Below are positions 16,481-24,574 of a stretch of 64,000 bases of DNA, piece by piece (the stretch's first letter is position 1; each line of letters starts with the position of its first letter). The DNA comes from Deltaproteobacteria bacterium (lineage in GTDB: Bacteria; Myxococcota_A; UBA796; SXON01): NCBI GenBank assembly GCA_947445035.1, contig CANFCK010000022.1, positions 16,231 through 80,230 on the forward strand, read 5' to 3'. A model generated the notes under the pieces. That model had not been told where the DNA came from, made no database searches, and saw only the letters and a program-made list of their open reading frames with translations. A program made the position numbers and the translations under genes.

Positions 16481-16497
16481 GGCTGGAGGCCCCAGCC
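16481..16497 (+). terminator. hairpin directly after the BamB-like gene
   Basis: GGCTGG-aggcc-CCAGCC starts 3 bp after the stop codon. Stem of 6 bp, GC-rich, no T-run. Candidate terminator only. Confidence 0.4.
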
Positions 16498-16688
16498 AGG
16501 GTGGCGCTCGCGGCCGTCGGCTATCTATCCCGGCTCAGTTCCCTGCCCTGTCATGCTTCCGATAATGTATATTATGTCAAGTAGGAGTGGGGGTGTCAAA
16601 GCATGGCACCTCTGGGCGGCGCGCCGGGACCGGGCGTCTGGTCGGGCATGCGCAGCCCGCGCGCCGCGGCGGAGTCGCCACAACCACC
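16498..16688. other. convergent intergenic region with an AT-rich inverted repeat
   Basis: This region lies between two convergent genes. It holds the most AT-rich patch noticed in the window, ATAAT-gtat-ATTAT (16562-16575). On the minus strand TTGACA stands directly before that patch. No ORF with plausible codon use and no tRNA was seen. It could hold a small transcript, an operator or a remnant of past insertion; none of these can be decided by eye. Confidence 0.4.
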
Positions 16689-17807
16689 TCACCCCGGCAG
16701 GTCCATCTCGCTGAAAATCCCCGTCTTGATCCCCGCCAGCGAGGCCAACATCTGGCGGCGGTACCACCCCCAGGCGCTGAGCGGCCCAGCGAAGCGATCG
16801 CGCGGCGCCGCGAGGATGGGCAGGCTCGACTGAAAGAACGGCGTGAGCGCCCTCGACGCCATGCTGTAGAAGCCTACCTGCGCCTTTCGACGGCGGCTGT
16901 AGTCGGAAAGATCGGCGCAATCAGCCAGCGCCGCGGCATCTTGCAACGCAAGGTTCGCACCCTGTCCCAGCTGCGGGCTCATGGCATGGGCCGCGTCCCC
17001 GAGCCACACCATGCGCTTGCTGTGCCAGGCGGGCGCCACGACGTCGAAGTACGGCGCGAAGATGACCTGCTCGGGCTCTACCAGATCGTCGAGCGGAACC
17101 TCCGGCATCAGGGCGGCCATCTCGTCCTTCCATGCGTTGAGCCCCGCGGACTTCCAGGACTCGACCGCGTCGGCACGTACGCTCCAGAAGACGCTCACGG
17201 TGCCGTCGCCGCTGGGAAGCAGTCCGATCATCTTCCGGGTGTCGCGGTAGCGCTGGTACAGCACGCCGGGCATCGGGTCGGCCTTGGCCACGAACCAGAG
17301 CGCGCCCCACGGGTACGGGGTCGCCCGCGCCCGTGGCGGCCGCAGCGGGGAGCGCGCGCCGCTGGCGATCACCACACGATCGAAGGCATCACCCTCGATC
17401 ATCGCCCTGTCATCATCCTCGCGGAGCGAGTGAACGTCTACGCCAACACGACGTTCAATCGCCGGCTCGGCGCAGACCGCGTCCCAAAGCGCCGAAAAGA
17501 GCGCGCCGCGGGTGATGCCGAGGCCGTAGAGGTCGGGCCGCAGGTCGGCATAGGCCAGGTCCAGCACCATGCGCCCGCCCGCGGTCAGCCCCCACAGCCG
17601 ATCCACACGTGACCCGTGGGCGAGCACCCGCTGCAAAAGCCCCAGCCGTCGCAAAACCGCCATTCCCGTGGGTTGCAGCAAGAGCCCGGCGCCCACTGCG
17701 GTGGGCTCGCTGACGCGCTCGAAGAGCGTGACCGCCTGTCCCTGCCGCGCCAAAAGCAGCGCCGACGCCAATCCCCCGGTGCCGGCACCGATGATGCCCC
17801 AGCGCAC
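16689..17807 (-). CDS. FAD-dependent aromatic-ring monooxygenase family protein
   Basis: A 372-residue class A flavoprotein monooxygenase (PHBH/UbiH type). The N-terminal GIIGAGTGGLASALLLARQGQAVTLFE is the dinucleotide-binding motif, FDRVVIASGARSPLR is the DG/ATG-type motif, and WLGDAAHAMSPQLGQGANLALQDA is the GD motif that contacts FAD ribityl and phosphate. The enzyme would hydroxylate an aromatic, quinone-precursor or polyketide substrate using NAD(P)H and O2; the substrate is not readable. It starts with GTG directly after the era stop codon, so it is the last gene of the RNA-maturation operon, although no functional link is obvious. Confidence 0.85.
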   Translation of the reverse strand: MRWGIIGAGTGGLASALLLARQGQAVTLFERVSEPTAVGAGLLLQPTGMAVLRRLGLLQRVLAHGSRVDRLWGLTAGGRMVLDLAYADLRPDLYGLGITRGALFSALWDAVCAEPAIERRVGVDVHSLREDDDRAMIEGDAFDRVVIASGARSPLRPPRARATPYPWGALWFVAKADPMPGVLYQRYRDTRKMIGLLPSGDGTVSVFWSVRADAVESWKSAGLNAWKDEMAALMPEVPLDDLVEPEQVIFAPYFDVVAPAWHSKRMVWLGDAAHAMSPQLGQGANLALQDAAALADCADLSDYSRRRKAQVGFYSMASRALTPFFQSSLPILAAPRDRFAGPLSAWGWYRRQMLASLAGIKTGIFSEMDLPG

Positions 17808-18683
17808 CTATTCGCCGGTGTAGCCGAGCTCGCGCAGGAGCCGGGGGTTCGCGGTCCAGTCCTTTTCGACCACCACGAAAAGGCGAAGGTCGACTTTGGC
17901 GTCCAGCAGGGCCTCGATGCGCTTGCGGGCATCGGTGCCGATGCGCTTGATCATCTTCCCGCCCGCCCCGACCACGATGGCCTTCTGGCTCTGCTTTTCG
18001 ACCAGGATCCGCGCGTGGATGACCACGTAGCCTTCGGCGCGACGGGCTTCGTCAAAGCCTTCGATCTCGATGGCCGTGACGTACGGAATCTCCTGGCCGC
18101 ACAACAGAAAGACCTGTTCGCGGATCAGCTCGGCGCAGATGTCGCGTTCATGGGCGTCGGTGATCTGGTCGTCCGGGTAGAGCGCGTCGCCCACGGGGAG
18201 CGCTTTGGCCCACTCGGCGAGCAGGACGTCGGTCCCCTCCCCCGTCAGCGCTGAGATCGGCACCACCACGCCATTCTGGCCGTAGGCGCCCATCAACGGG
18301 AGCAACTTCGCCTTCTCAGCGAAGCCGTCGACCTTGTTGAGGGCGACGATCACCTTTTTGCCAACGAAACGCGCGGCGAGCTCCTCGTCGTGGGGCCGAA
18401 AGGCATCGACGATCCAGCAGAGCAGGTCGACTTCGGCCATCGCCGCCTCGGCCGCCATCACCATCCGGCGATTGAGCTCGCTCTTGGCGCCGTGCAACCC
18501 CGGAGTGTCCACCAGGACGGCTTGAAGCCCGGGGACGGTGACCACGCCCATGATCCGGTTGCGCGTGGTCTGTGGGCGCGGCGACACCGCGGCGATCCGG
18601 GCGCCAACGAGCTGATTAAGCAGGGTGCTCTTTCCTGCGTTCGGACGCCCGATGAGCGCGACAGTACCGGTGTGGTTGGCCAT
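17808..18683 (-). CDS. era: GTPase Era
   Basis: A 291-residue ribosome-assembly GTPase that binds the 3' end of 16S rRNA and helps mature the 30S subunit. G1 is GRPNAGKS, G2 is the TTRNR stretch, G3 is DTPG, G4 is NKVD, and G5 is SAL. The C-terminal KH domain carries IVVGAGGKMIKRIGTDARKRIE, the GxxG RNA-binding loop. Length and order match Era exactly. It follows RNase III with 9 bp spacing, the arrangement known from rnc-era operons in many bacteria, and is followed without gap by the FAD monooxygenase. Confidence 0.97.
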   Translation of the reverse strand: MANHTGTVALIGRPNAGKSTLLNQLVGARIAAVSPRPQTTRNRIMGVVTVPGLQAVLVDTPGLHGAKSELNRRMVMAAEAAMAEVDLLCWIVDAFRPHDEELAARFVGKKVIVALNKVDGFAEKAKLLPLMGAYGQNGVVVPISALTGEGTDVLLAEWAKALPVGDALYPDDQITDAHERDICAELIREQVFLLCGQEIPYVTAIEIEGFDEARRAEGYVVIHARILVEKQSQKAIVVGAGGKMIKRIGTDARKRIEALLDAKVDLRLFVVVEKDWTANPRLLRELGYTGE

Positions 18684-18692
18684 TGGCGGCCG

Positions 18693-19346
18693 CTAACCCG
18701 CGGGCACCAGCGTAGCGACGGCAAGCGTCGCCGCCGCCACTTTGGCGGCACGGAGACTCGATCCGGAGGCGGGCCCAAAGACCTGCCCGGCGACCGAAAC
18801 TTCGCAGTCGAACCGTCGCGCGTGATCGGGGCCCGACGCGCCGAGCGCCCGATAGTCGGGCGCGCCAAGACCCCTCCCCGCCGCCCATTCCTGCAACGTG
18901 CTGCGCGGGTTGACCGCCTCATCGGCGCGCAGCAACCACGGCATCAACGCCGGGATCACCAGCCGACGCACCACGTCGAGCCCCCCGTCCAGGTAGACCG
19001 CGCCGAGCACCGCCTCCAGGGCATCGGACCGGACGTTCACGCTCTGTCGGGTGCCGTCGCGCTCGGCACCGGGGCCGAGGCGCAACGCGGCGGGAATCTC
19101 GAAGTGATCGGCGAGCGCGGCAAGGGTCTCTTTGCGCACCACCGCCGCCCGCGCCTTCGACATGCGACCTTCGGACCAGCTCGGGTGCGTGGCCACCAGC
19201 CAGTCGGTCACCAGCAGCTGCAAAACCGCGTCGCCCAGGAACTCGAGCCGCTGGTTGGTGGGAGCGCCGCTCTCTGCCACTGCGCTGGGGTGGGTCAGCG
19301 CCAGGGCCAGGAGGGCCTCGTCGCCGAAGCGGTGGCCGAGCGTCAC
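18693..19346 (-). CDS. rnc: ribonuclease III
   Basis: A 217-residue dsRNA endonuclease: catalytic domain with the signature NQRLEFLGDAVL and the second acidic site SDALEAVLGAVYLDGG, then a dsRNA-binding domain beginning near NPRSTLQEWAAGRG and ending in SLRAAKVAAATLAVATL. The first Glu of the usual ERLEFLGD signature is Gln here, while the second Glu, the Asp and the later Asp/Glu pair are kept. It processes rRNA precursors and structured mRNAs. The start overlaps the mnmA stop (ATGA), and era follows. Confidence 0.95.
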   Translation of the reverse strand: MTLGHRFGDEALLALALTHPSAVAESGAPTNQRLEFLGDAVLQLLVTDWLVATHPSWSEGRMSKARAAVVRKETLAALADHFEIPAALRLGPGAERDGTRQSVNVRSDALEAVLGAVYLDGGLDVVRRLVIPALMPWLLRADEAVNPRSTLQEWAAGRGLGAPDYRALGASGPDHARRFDCEVSVAGQVFGPASGSSLRAAKVAAATLAVATLVPAG

Positions 19347-20428
19347 GGGGAGCCAGCGGGGCCCGCGGTGGCAGCGGGTGCGGGGCGGTCCGAAGCGCGG
19401 CGGATGAAGGCCCCGAGGACCACCTCATCGCCATCGTAGACGACCACCGACTGCCCTGGCGTGACGGCGCGCACCGGCGCCGAGAGCGCGATTTCGAGCG
19501 GCTCGGCGGAGACGATTGTGCAGGGGGCCAACGCTCCACGGTGCCGCACACGCGCATGGAGCGGACGCCCGAGGAGCGACTCTCGTGGGCGCAACCAGTT
19601 GGGACCCCGCGCCAGAATGCTGGTCGAGGCCAACCCCGCCTCGGTCCCGACCACCACGCGAGCCCGAGCGGCATCGACCTCCAGCACGTACCAGGGACCG
19701 CCCGCAAGGCCAAGTCCGCGCCGTTGACCCAGGGTGTACCGCCAATACCCGTCGTGGCGTCCGAGGACCTTCCCCTCCCCGTCCACGATGTCACCCGCGC
19801 CGTCAAGCTCGGGCCGCGCCTCGGCCACGAAGCGGGCGTGATCGTGGTCGGGGATGAAACACACCTCCATCGACTCCGCCTTTTCAGCGGTGATGAGCCC
19901 CAGGCGACGGGCGTGGGCGCGCACCTCGGGTTTCGAGAATCCACCGAGTGGAAACCTGGTTTTACGCAGCGCCTCGGCGGTGACCGGGTGCAAGAAGTAG
20001 GACTGGTCCTTGTCCCCGTCCACCGCCGCAAACAGGCGGCCGTCCTCGGTTCTTGCATAGTGCCCGGTGGCGATCGCTTCGGCCCCTAGCGCCATCGCTC
20101 GGCGCAGCAGCACGTGAAATTTCAACACGCCGTTGCACTGCACGCAGGGGTTGGGCGTGAACCCTGCCACGTAGCTCTTGACGAGGTCATCGACGACGGC
20201 CTCCTGGAAGGCCTGGCGTAGGTCCATGACGTAAAACGGAATTTCGAGTGTGTCGGCAACCCGACGCGCATCCCAGGCGTCGTCCAGCCCACAGCAGTGG
20301 CCGGGGCCCCCGCCCTCGGCCTCGTGCAACTTCATGTGGACGCCGATGACCTCGTGCCCCTCCTCCTTCAGCAAGGCCGCAGCGACGGAGCTGTCGACCC
20401 CGCCGGACATGGCACACACAATGCGCAT
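19343..20428 (-). CDS. mnmA: tRNA-specific 2-thiouridylase MnmA
   Basis: A 361-residue enzyme that installs the 2-thio group on U34 of Glu, Gln and Lys tRNAs. The PP-loop ATPase motif SGGVDSSVAAAL is at the N-terminus. The two catalytic cysteines are in NPCVQCN (about residue 100) and MEVCFIPD (about 195), and the TGHYAR, GDKDQSYFL and LGQRRGLG blocks are standard for the family. Sulfur comes from a cysteine desulfurase through a relay or directly; a desulfurase gene lies two genes upstream in the same operon. The ATG at 20428 overlaps the previous stop by one base (TGATG). Confidence 0.97.
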   Translation of the reverse strand: MRIVCAMSGGVDSSVAAALLKEEGHEVIGVHMKLHEAEGGGPGHCCGLDDAWDARRVADTLEIPFYVMDLRQAFQEAVVDDLVKSYVAGFTPNPCVQCNGVLKFHVLLRRAMALGAEAIATGHYARTEDGRLFAAVDGDKDQSYFLHPVTAEALRKTRFPLGGFSKPEVRAHARRLGLITAEKAESMEVCFIPDHDHARFVAEARPELDGAGDIVDGEGKVLGRHDGYWRYTLGQRRGLGLAGGPWYVLEVDAARARVVVGTEAGLASTSILARGPNWLRPRESLLGRPLHARVRHRGALAPCTIVSAEPLEIALSAPVRAVTPGQSVVVYDGDEVVLGAFIRRASDRPAPAATAGPAGSP

Positions 20429-22398
20429 CAGGGCTCCTCGACCGGGACGTACTGCAACTCGGCGCGGTCGTAACTCCCGAGCACGATGCCCTGGTCGCCG
20501 TCGTCGCCGCGAACGGCAAATCCCGGGAAGCCCCACGGCGCGGGGGACGTCGGCGCGGAGAAGGTGACCGACCGTGCCGCATCCATCCGAATGACCTGAG
20601 ACGCGACGGATGACCACGCCATGAGCCCGCCGGCGCCGGCATCGCGGACCACCAGGACGTCGTCGGTCAGCGACTCGGCCTCGGCCAGCGTCAACGCGTC
20701 GAACGCCCAAGGGCCAGACCAGACGCGGAGGCCGTCGTCGGAGACCGCCAGGCTGTCGAGCGCGTGGCCGCGAACCACGAAGTGAGTCGAACGACCATCC
20801 GCCGTCGCCGAGAGGACGGCGCCGCTGTCCGGATCTAGCCGTCGCAGCTCACCATCACTGTTCCGCAGCGCCACGAGCCCCCCGGCCGCCACAGCGAGCT
20901 CCAGGCGCCCGGGCGTGTCCGCATCCGGCGTGGCCCCCAGGAGCGACCAGGCCCCCGCGATGGCACCCGAGTCGACGTCGAGCGCGGCGACGTCGCCGGT
21001 GCCGCCGTTGCTGACATACAACCAGCCGCGCTCGGCGTCCGCGGCAAGGTCTGACAGCGTCAGCGTCGAGTTGGGCCCGAGCCCCACATCAAAGCGTTGC
21101 ATCACCGAAAGTGAGATGGGATCGAGCTCGACGACCGTGCTGGTCAAGTCATCCAGCATGAATAGTCGCGACCCAATGAAGCACGGCGACACCGGCCACG
21201 TCAGGGTGTCCTCGACGACCACGAGCTCGCCGGTCCGGAGGTTCGCGCGGCCAACCGACGACGACAAGCGCCCAGTGAAGACCACGACGTCGGGTGCTGA
21301 GGGGTCGATGGTGATGGACTCGACATGGGCGCCGAGCCGGACCCGGGCCTCGACCTCGCCCGACTCGGGGCGCCACGCCCACACCTCACCGGTGCCCTCG
21401 GAGTTCATCCACACCAGGCCCGTGGCGGGATCGCGCGCGCCGTAGCCGCTGTTCTTCCCCACCTGGACGGCGTCGCGGGTCTCGGACAACGCCGAGTCGA
21501 ACGTGCGCGCCAGCCCCCAGTTCCGGTCTGCCCCGCCGACCCGGTCCAGCACGGCGAAGGTGCCGTCGGAAAGGCCGAAGACCGCGTAGTTTTCGCCGGG
21601 CACGGGCAACTCGTTCCAAAGCCCGGTTCCACAGTCGAGCGCGGCCACCGTCCTGCCCTGCGAAATCGCGAAGCCGACGCCTGGCAGCTCATCGAACCAG
21701 GAAAAGCCCGAGCTTGCGTCCTGCCCGTCCGCGAGCGCGCAACGGGCCTGCTCGACGAGCGTGTCCCCCGACAGCGTCACCATCGCCGCCGGGGGCTCGG
21801 CGCGTGCATCCGAGACCAAGGCGTTGACCCCGCCTCCGGTGGCAGGGTCCAGGCCGAGAACGGAACCCACGAGGTCGAACTGAAGCGGTGACGTGTCCTG
21901 ACGTAGCGCCAGAAGGACGTCGTGCCCGCCCTCTGTCGCGGCCCCCGCCGCGACAGCACCGCCGCCCTCAACGGAAACCAGCGCGTGGACCTGGGCGACC
22001 CGGACGTCTACGACCGTGTACACCCCCTTGGTCGGGTCGAAGGACGCCAGCGGAGCCCCCTTCTGAAAGCCCAGCCACACGAGGCCCTCCTCGTCGGCGG
22101 CGACCAGCGGATGAAGCGCGCTCATCTCTGAAAGGTCGTGCACCGCGACCAGCGCTGCCGCGTCGAGATCGACCTCCGCCAGGGTGGGCAGGCCGTTGCT
22201 GCTGACGTACAGCCGGCGTCCGATGGGATCGAGGCCCACCTGAATCGGCACGAGTAGATTCGCCTGACCCGCGGGCAGCAGGCTCACGGTGGCGGCCGGC
22301 AGCGGGTCCACCGGAGGGCGGTCGCTGTCGGCGGGCTCGTCCATCGTCTCGCACCCGAGGGACAGGAGCCAGACTGACGAGAAGGAGGGTCGAATCAT
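20428..22398 (-). CDS. beta-propeller lipoprotein embedded in the RNA-maturation operon
   Basis: A 656-residue exported lipoprotein (signal peptide with lipobox LLSLGC, then an acidic/Pro linker). The body consists of YVTN/PQQ-like blades, for example GRRLYVSSNGLPTLAEVDLDAAA, RGWLYVSNGGTGDVAALDVDSG and GELRRLDPDSGAVLSATADG. It is therefore a large periplasmic or outer-membrane propeller of unknown role. The start at 22398 gives the signal peptide; the track's extension to 22914 is the antisense/alternative frame of the desulfurase. It sits 28 bp after the desulfurase and overlaps mnmA by one base, which is unexpected for a cell-surface protein. Confidence 0.75.
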   Translation of the reverse strand: MIRPSFSSVWLLSLGCETMDEPADSDRPPVDPLPAATVSLLPAGQANLLVPIQVGLDPIGRRLYVSSNGLPTLAEVDLDAAALVAVHDLSEMSALHPLVAADEEGLVWLGFQKGAPLASFDPTKGVYTVVDVRVAQVHALVSVEGGGAVAAGAATEGGHDVLLALRQDTSPLQFDLVGSVLGLDPATGGGVNALVSDARAEPPAAMVTLSGDTLVEQARCALADGQDASSGFSWFDELPGVGFAISQGRTVAALDCGTGLWNELPVPGENYAVFGLSDGTFAVLDRVGGADRNWGLARTFDSALSETRDAVQVGKNSGYGARDPATGLVWMNSEGTGEVWAWRPESGEVEARVRLGAHVESITIDPSAPDVVVFTGRLSSSVGRANLRTGELVVVEDTLTWPVSPCFIGSRLFMLDDLTSTVVELDPISLSVMQRFDVGLGPNSTLTLSDLAADAERGWLYVSNGGTGDVAALDVDSGAIAGAWSLLGATPDADTPGRLELAVAAGGLVALRNSDGELRRLDPDSGAVLSATADGRSTHFVVRGHALDSLAVSDDGLRVWSGPWAFDALTLAEAESLTDDVLVVRDAGAGGLMAWSSVASQVIRMDAARSVTFSAPTSPAPWGFPGFAVRGDDGDQGIVLGSYDRAELQYVPVEEP

Positions 22399-22426
22399 CC
22401 GGCCACCAGCGTACACACCGGCGCGG

Positions 22427-23464
22427 TCATCCGTCCACGAACCCGGGGAGGATCCGGGCCATCGCCGCCAGGGTGGCGTCAATTTCGGCCTCGGTGGTCC
22501 CAGTTCCCAGCGAGAAGCGCACGCCGCTACCCAAAAAACCCATCGCCTGGAGCACGGAGGAAGGCCGGGCCGCGCCCGACGCGCACGCGCTGCCCGCGCT
22601 GGCGGCAATCCCCGCGAGGTCGAGGGCAGCGACCAGATCGGGCGCCAACGCCTTGCCGAAGGCCACGCAGGTGGTGTTGGGCAACCGCGGCGCCCCGACC
22701 CCCGCGACCGCACCGCCGAGCGCGCACAGGCCCGCCTCCAGCCGATCACGCAGGGTTGCCGGGAGGCACGCCCCACGCGCGACGACCGAGGCCGCGCCGA
22801 AACCGACAATGCCCGCCACGTTGTGGGTCCCGGCGCGCCAACCGCGCTCCTGCGCAGCGCCGCGGACCATGGGGGCAGGCGCGCTGGCTCGCGCCACGCA
22901 CAGCGCGCCCACACCCTGGGGGCCGCCGAGCTTGTGGGAGGCCAACGTCACGAAGTCGGCCCCCGCCAGTGCGTCGAGCGCCACGCGTCCAGGCGCCTGC
23001 GACGCATCCACATGCACCCGCAATCCCCGGCGACGCCCGATCGCGATGACCTCGGCAACCGGCTGGATGACACCGGTCTCATTGTTCGCAAACATGACGC
23101 TGACGCCGTCGATGCCCTCGAGCGTTGCCAGCGCTGCGAGGTCGATGACACCGTGCTCATCGACGGGAACGACCTCCACCGCCCACGCGCGGACCGAGGG
23201 GTGCTCCACGGCTGAAGCCGCCCAACGTCCATTGGAAAAAACCGTCGCGTTGCTCTCCGACGCGCCACTGGTGAAGACCACTCCGTCCCGTGCCCACCCG
23301 ACAAGGTCGGCCACTTGCTGCCGGGCCCGATCCACCGCCATCGCGGCGTCGCGCCCGAGGCGATGCGCTGCGCTGGGGTTGGCGGGGACGCCCCACCAGG
23401 GCTCCATCGCGGCGCGGGCCTCGGCGAAGAGCGGCGCGGTTGCGTTGTAGTCCAGGTAGATCAA
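22427..23464 (-). CDS. cysteine desulfurase, NifS/IscS-like
   Basis: A 345-residue class V PLP enzyme that releases sulfur from cysteine as an enzyme persulfide. It starts with IYLDYNATAPLF, has the His/Asn cofactor residues in VEHPSV and FANNETGV, the PLP lysine in TLASHKLGGPQGVGAL, and the mobile active-site Cys in SAGSACASGA. It is slightly shorter than IscS (about 400). A TTG start at 23464 is the only start that keeps the family N-terminus and lies 2 nt after the ComEA-like stop. As mnmA is in the same operon, a role in tRNA thiolation is likely. Confidence 0.92.
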   Translation of the reverse strand: MIYLDYNATAPLFAEARAAMEPWWGVPANPSAAHRLGRDAAMAVDRARQQVADLVGWARDGVVFTSGASESNATVFSNGRWAASAVEHPSVRAWAVEVVPVDEHGVIDLAALATLEGIDGVSVMFANNETGVIQPVAEVIAIGRRRGLRVHVDASQAPGRVALDALAGADFVTLASHKLGGPQGVGALCVARASAPAPMVRGAAQERGWRAGTHNVAGIVGFGAASVVARGACLPATLRDRLEAGLCALGGAVAGVGAPRLPNTTCVAFGKALAPDLVAALDLAGIAASAGSACASGAARPSSVLQAMGFLGSGVRFSLGTGTTEAEIDATLAAMARILPGFVDG

Positions 23465-23465
23465 C

Positions 23466-24086
23466 TCACAGCTCCACAAGCGGGGCGAGCCGGGCGTAGG
23501 TGCGCGGGCCGATGCCACGTACCCGATCCAGGGCCGCGACGGCGCCAAAGGGACGCGCGGCGACGATTCGCGCGGCCAGGGCGGGGCCGATCCCCGGCAG
23601 CGCCTCCAACTCCTCGACCGAGGCGCCGTTGAGCGAGACCCTCGCCCCAACGGCCAGCGCCTGTTTCGCCGCTGGGACCTCGATGGCAGCGGGCCCGACG
23701 GCGCTTCCAGCCGACTCGCCGAGGCGACGGAGCGCCCACTGCTCCCCGTCCGCGGCACGTCGCGGGAGCCCGGGGACCGCGGCCGCATCGACCCAACCGA
23801 GCCCGGCGACGTGGACCACCCGCTCCGGCACCACGGCGCCAGCGACGGGCAGCAACAACCAGGCCGCGAAGGCCATGAGCATCGCAGAGACCACGAGGCG
23901 CTCGACCACCGCACCGAACCGGAACGGGACCACCGCGAGCGTCAGGCGCTCGATCGCCCACCGGTCGATGCGGGCCAGCGCGTGCTGACGGCGGGGCAGG
24001 ACAGAATCGGGGCGCACGCCGCGCAGGATGGACACCGCGCCGAATAGGTCAAGCGAGGACGGGCACCAACGCCTGATGTCGAGCAT
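23466..24086 (-). CDS. ComEA-like helix-hairpin-helix protein
   Basis: A 206-residue bitopic protein: basic N-terminus, one transmembrane helix (VVSAMLMAFAAWLLLPVAGAVV, about residues 65-86), a linker, and at the C-terminus a double helix-hairpin-helix domain (LNGASVEELEALPGIGPALAARIVAARP and LDRVRGIGPRTYARLAPL). This is the architecture of the ComEA DNA receptor used in natural transformation, although the membrane helix here is farther from the N-terminus than usual. The track start overlaps the tsaE 3' end by 38 bp; a GTG at 24035 would avoid that and is an alternative start. Confidence 0.78.
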   Translation of the reverse strand: MLDIRRWCPSSLDLFGAVSILRGVRPDSVLPRRQHALARIDRWAIERLTLAVVPFRFGAVVERLVVSAMLMAFAAWLLLPVAGAVVPERVVHVAGLGWVDAAAVPGLPRRAADGEQWALRRLGESAGSAVGPAAIEVPAAKQALAVGARVSLNGASVEELEALPGIGPALAARIVAARPFGAVAALDRVRGIGPRTYARLAPLVEL

Positions 24087-24495
24087 CTGTCGCCAAGAAC
24101 GACACCCGCCTCCCCTCTCCCGTCCCCTCGATCCGCACCTCCAAACGTGCGTCCGGCCAGGCCCCCTCGAAGCGCTCCGCCCACTCTACGAGCCAGGCCC
24201 CATCGACCCCGATGCGCTCGTCGATGCCGGCCGAGATCAGCTCGTCGGCGTGCATCAGGCGGTAGACGTCGGCGTGTCGGAACGGGACCCGCGCCGCCGG
24301 ATATTCGTGGACCAACGCAAACGTGGGGCTGGGCACGGGCCCGGTCACGCCGATCCCGCGGGCGACACCCTGGGCAAACGTGGTCTTCCCTGCGCCAAGC
24401 TCACCGTTGACCAAGACCACCGCACCCATGAAGAGTCCGGCCCCCAAGCCTTCGCCCAGGCGCTGCATCTCCCCAGTATTCGCGATGTGGTGCAC
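24049..24495 (-). CDS. tsaE: tRNA threonylcarbamoyladenosine biosynthesis ATPase TsaE
   Basis: A 148-residue ATPase, first gene of the RNA-maturation operon. TsaE works with TsaB and TsaD to make t6A at position 37 of ANN-reading tRNAs. It has the Walker A motif NGELGAGKTTFAQGVARGIG, SPTFALVHEYP (switch region) and FRHADVYRLM, all diagnostic. A GTG at 24495 was chosen because GAGGAG stands 7 nt upstream; a TTG one codon earlier is possible. The track's run-on to 25005 is antisense to the DUF475 gene. Confidence 0.93.
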   Translation of the reverse strand: MHHIANTGEMQRLGEGLGAGLFMGAVVLVNGELGAGKTTFAQGVARGIGVTGPVPSPTFALVHEYPAARVPFRHADVYRLMHADELISAGIDERIGVDGAWLVEWAERFEGAWPDARLEVRIEGTGEGRRVSFLATDARHQALVPVLA

Positions 24496-24574
24496 CAAAC
24501 TTGCTCCTCGTGACCGCCTATCCCTTGCCGAAGCGGGTTGGCCGCGCCATGTTCGCGGCCCCCCCGGCTGCCCG

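Noticed and set aside
16587-17612. 341-residue plus-strand ORF
   Set aside because: Antisense to the FAD monooxygenase, whose motifs are unmistakable; composition is Arg/Gly/Ala-rich.
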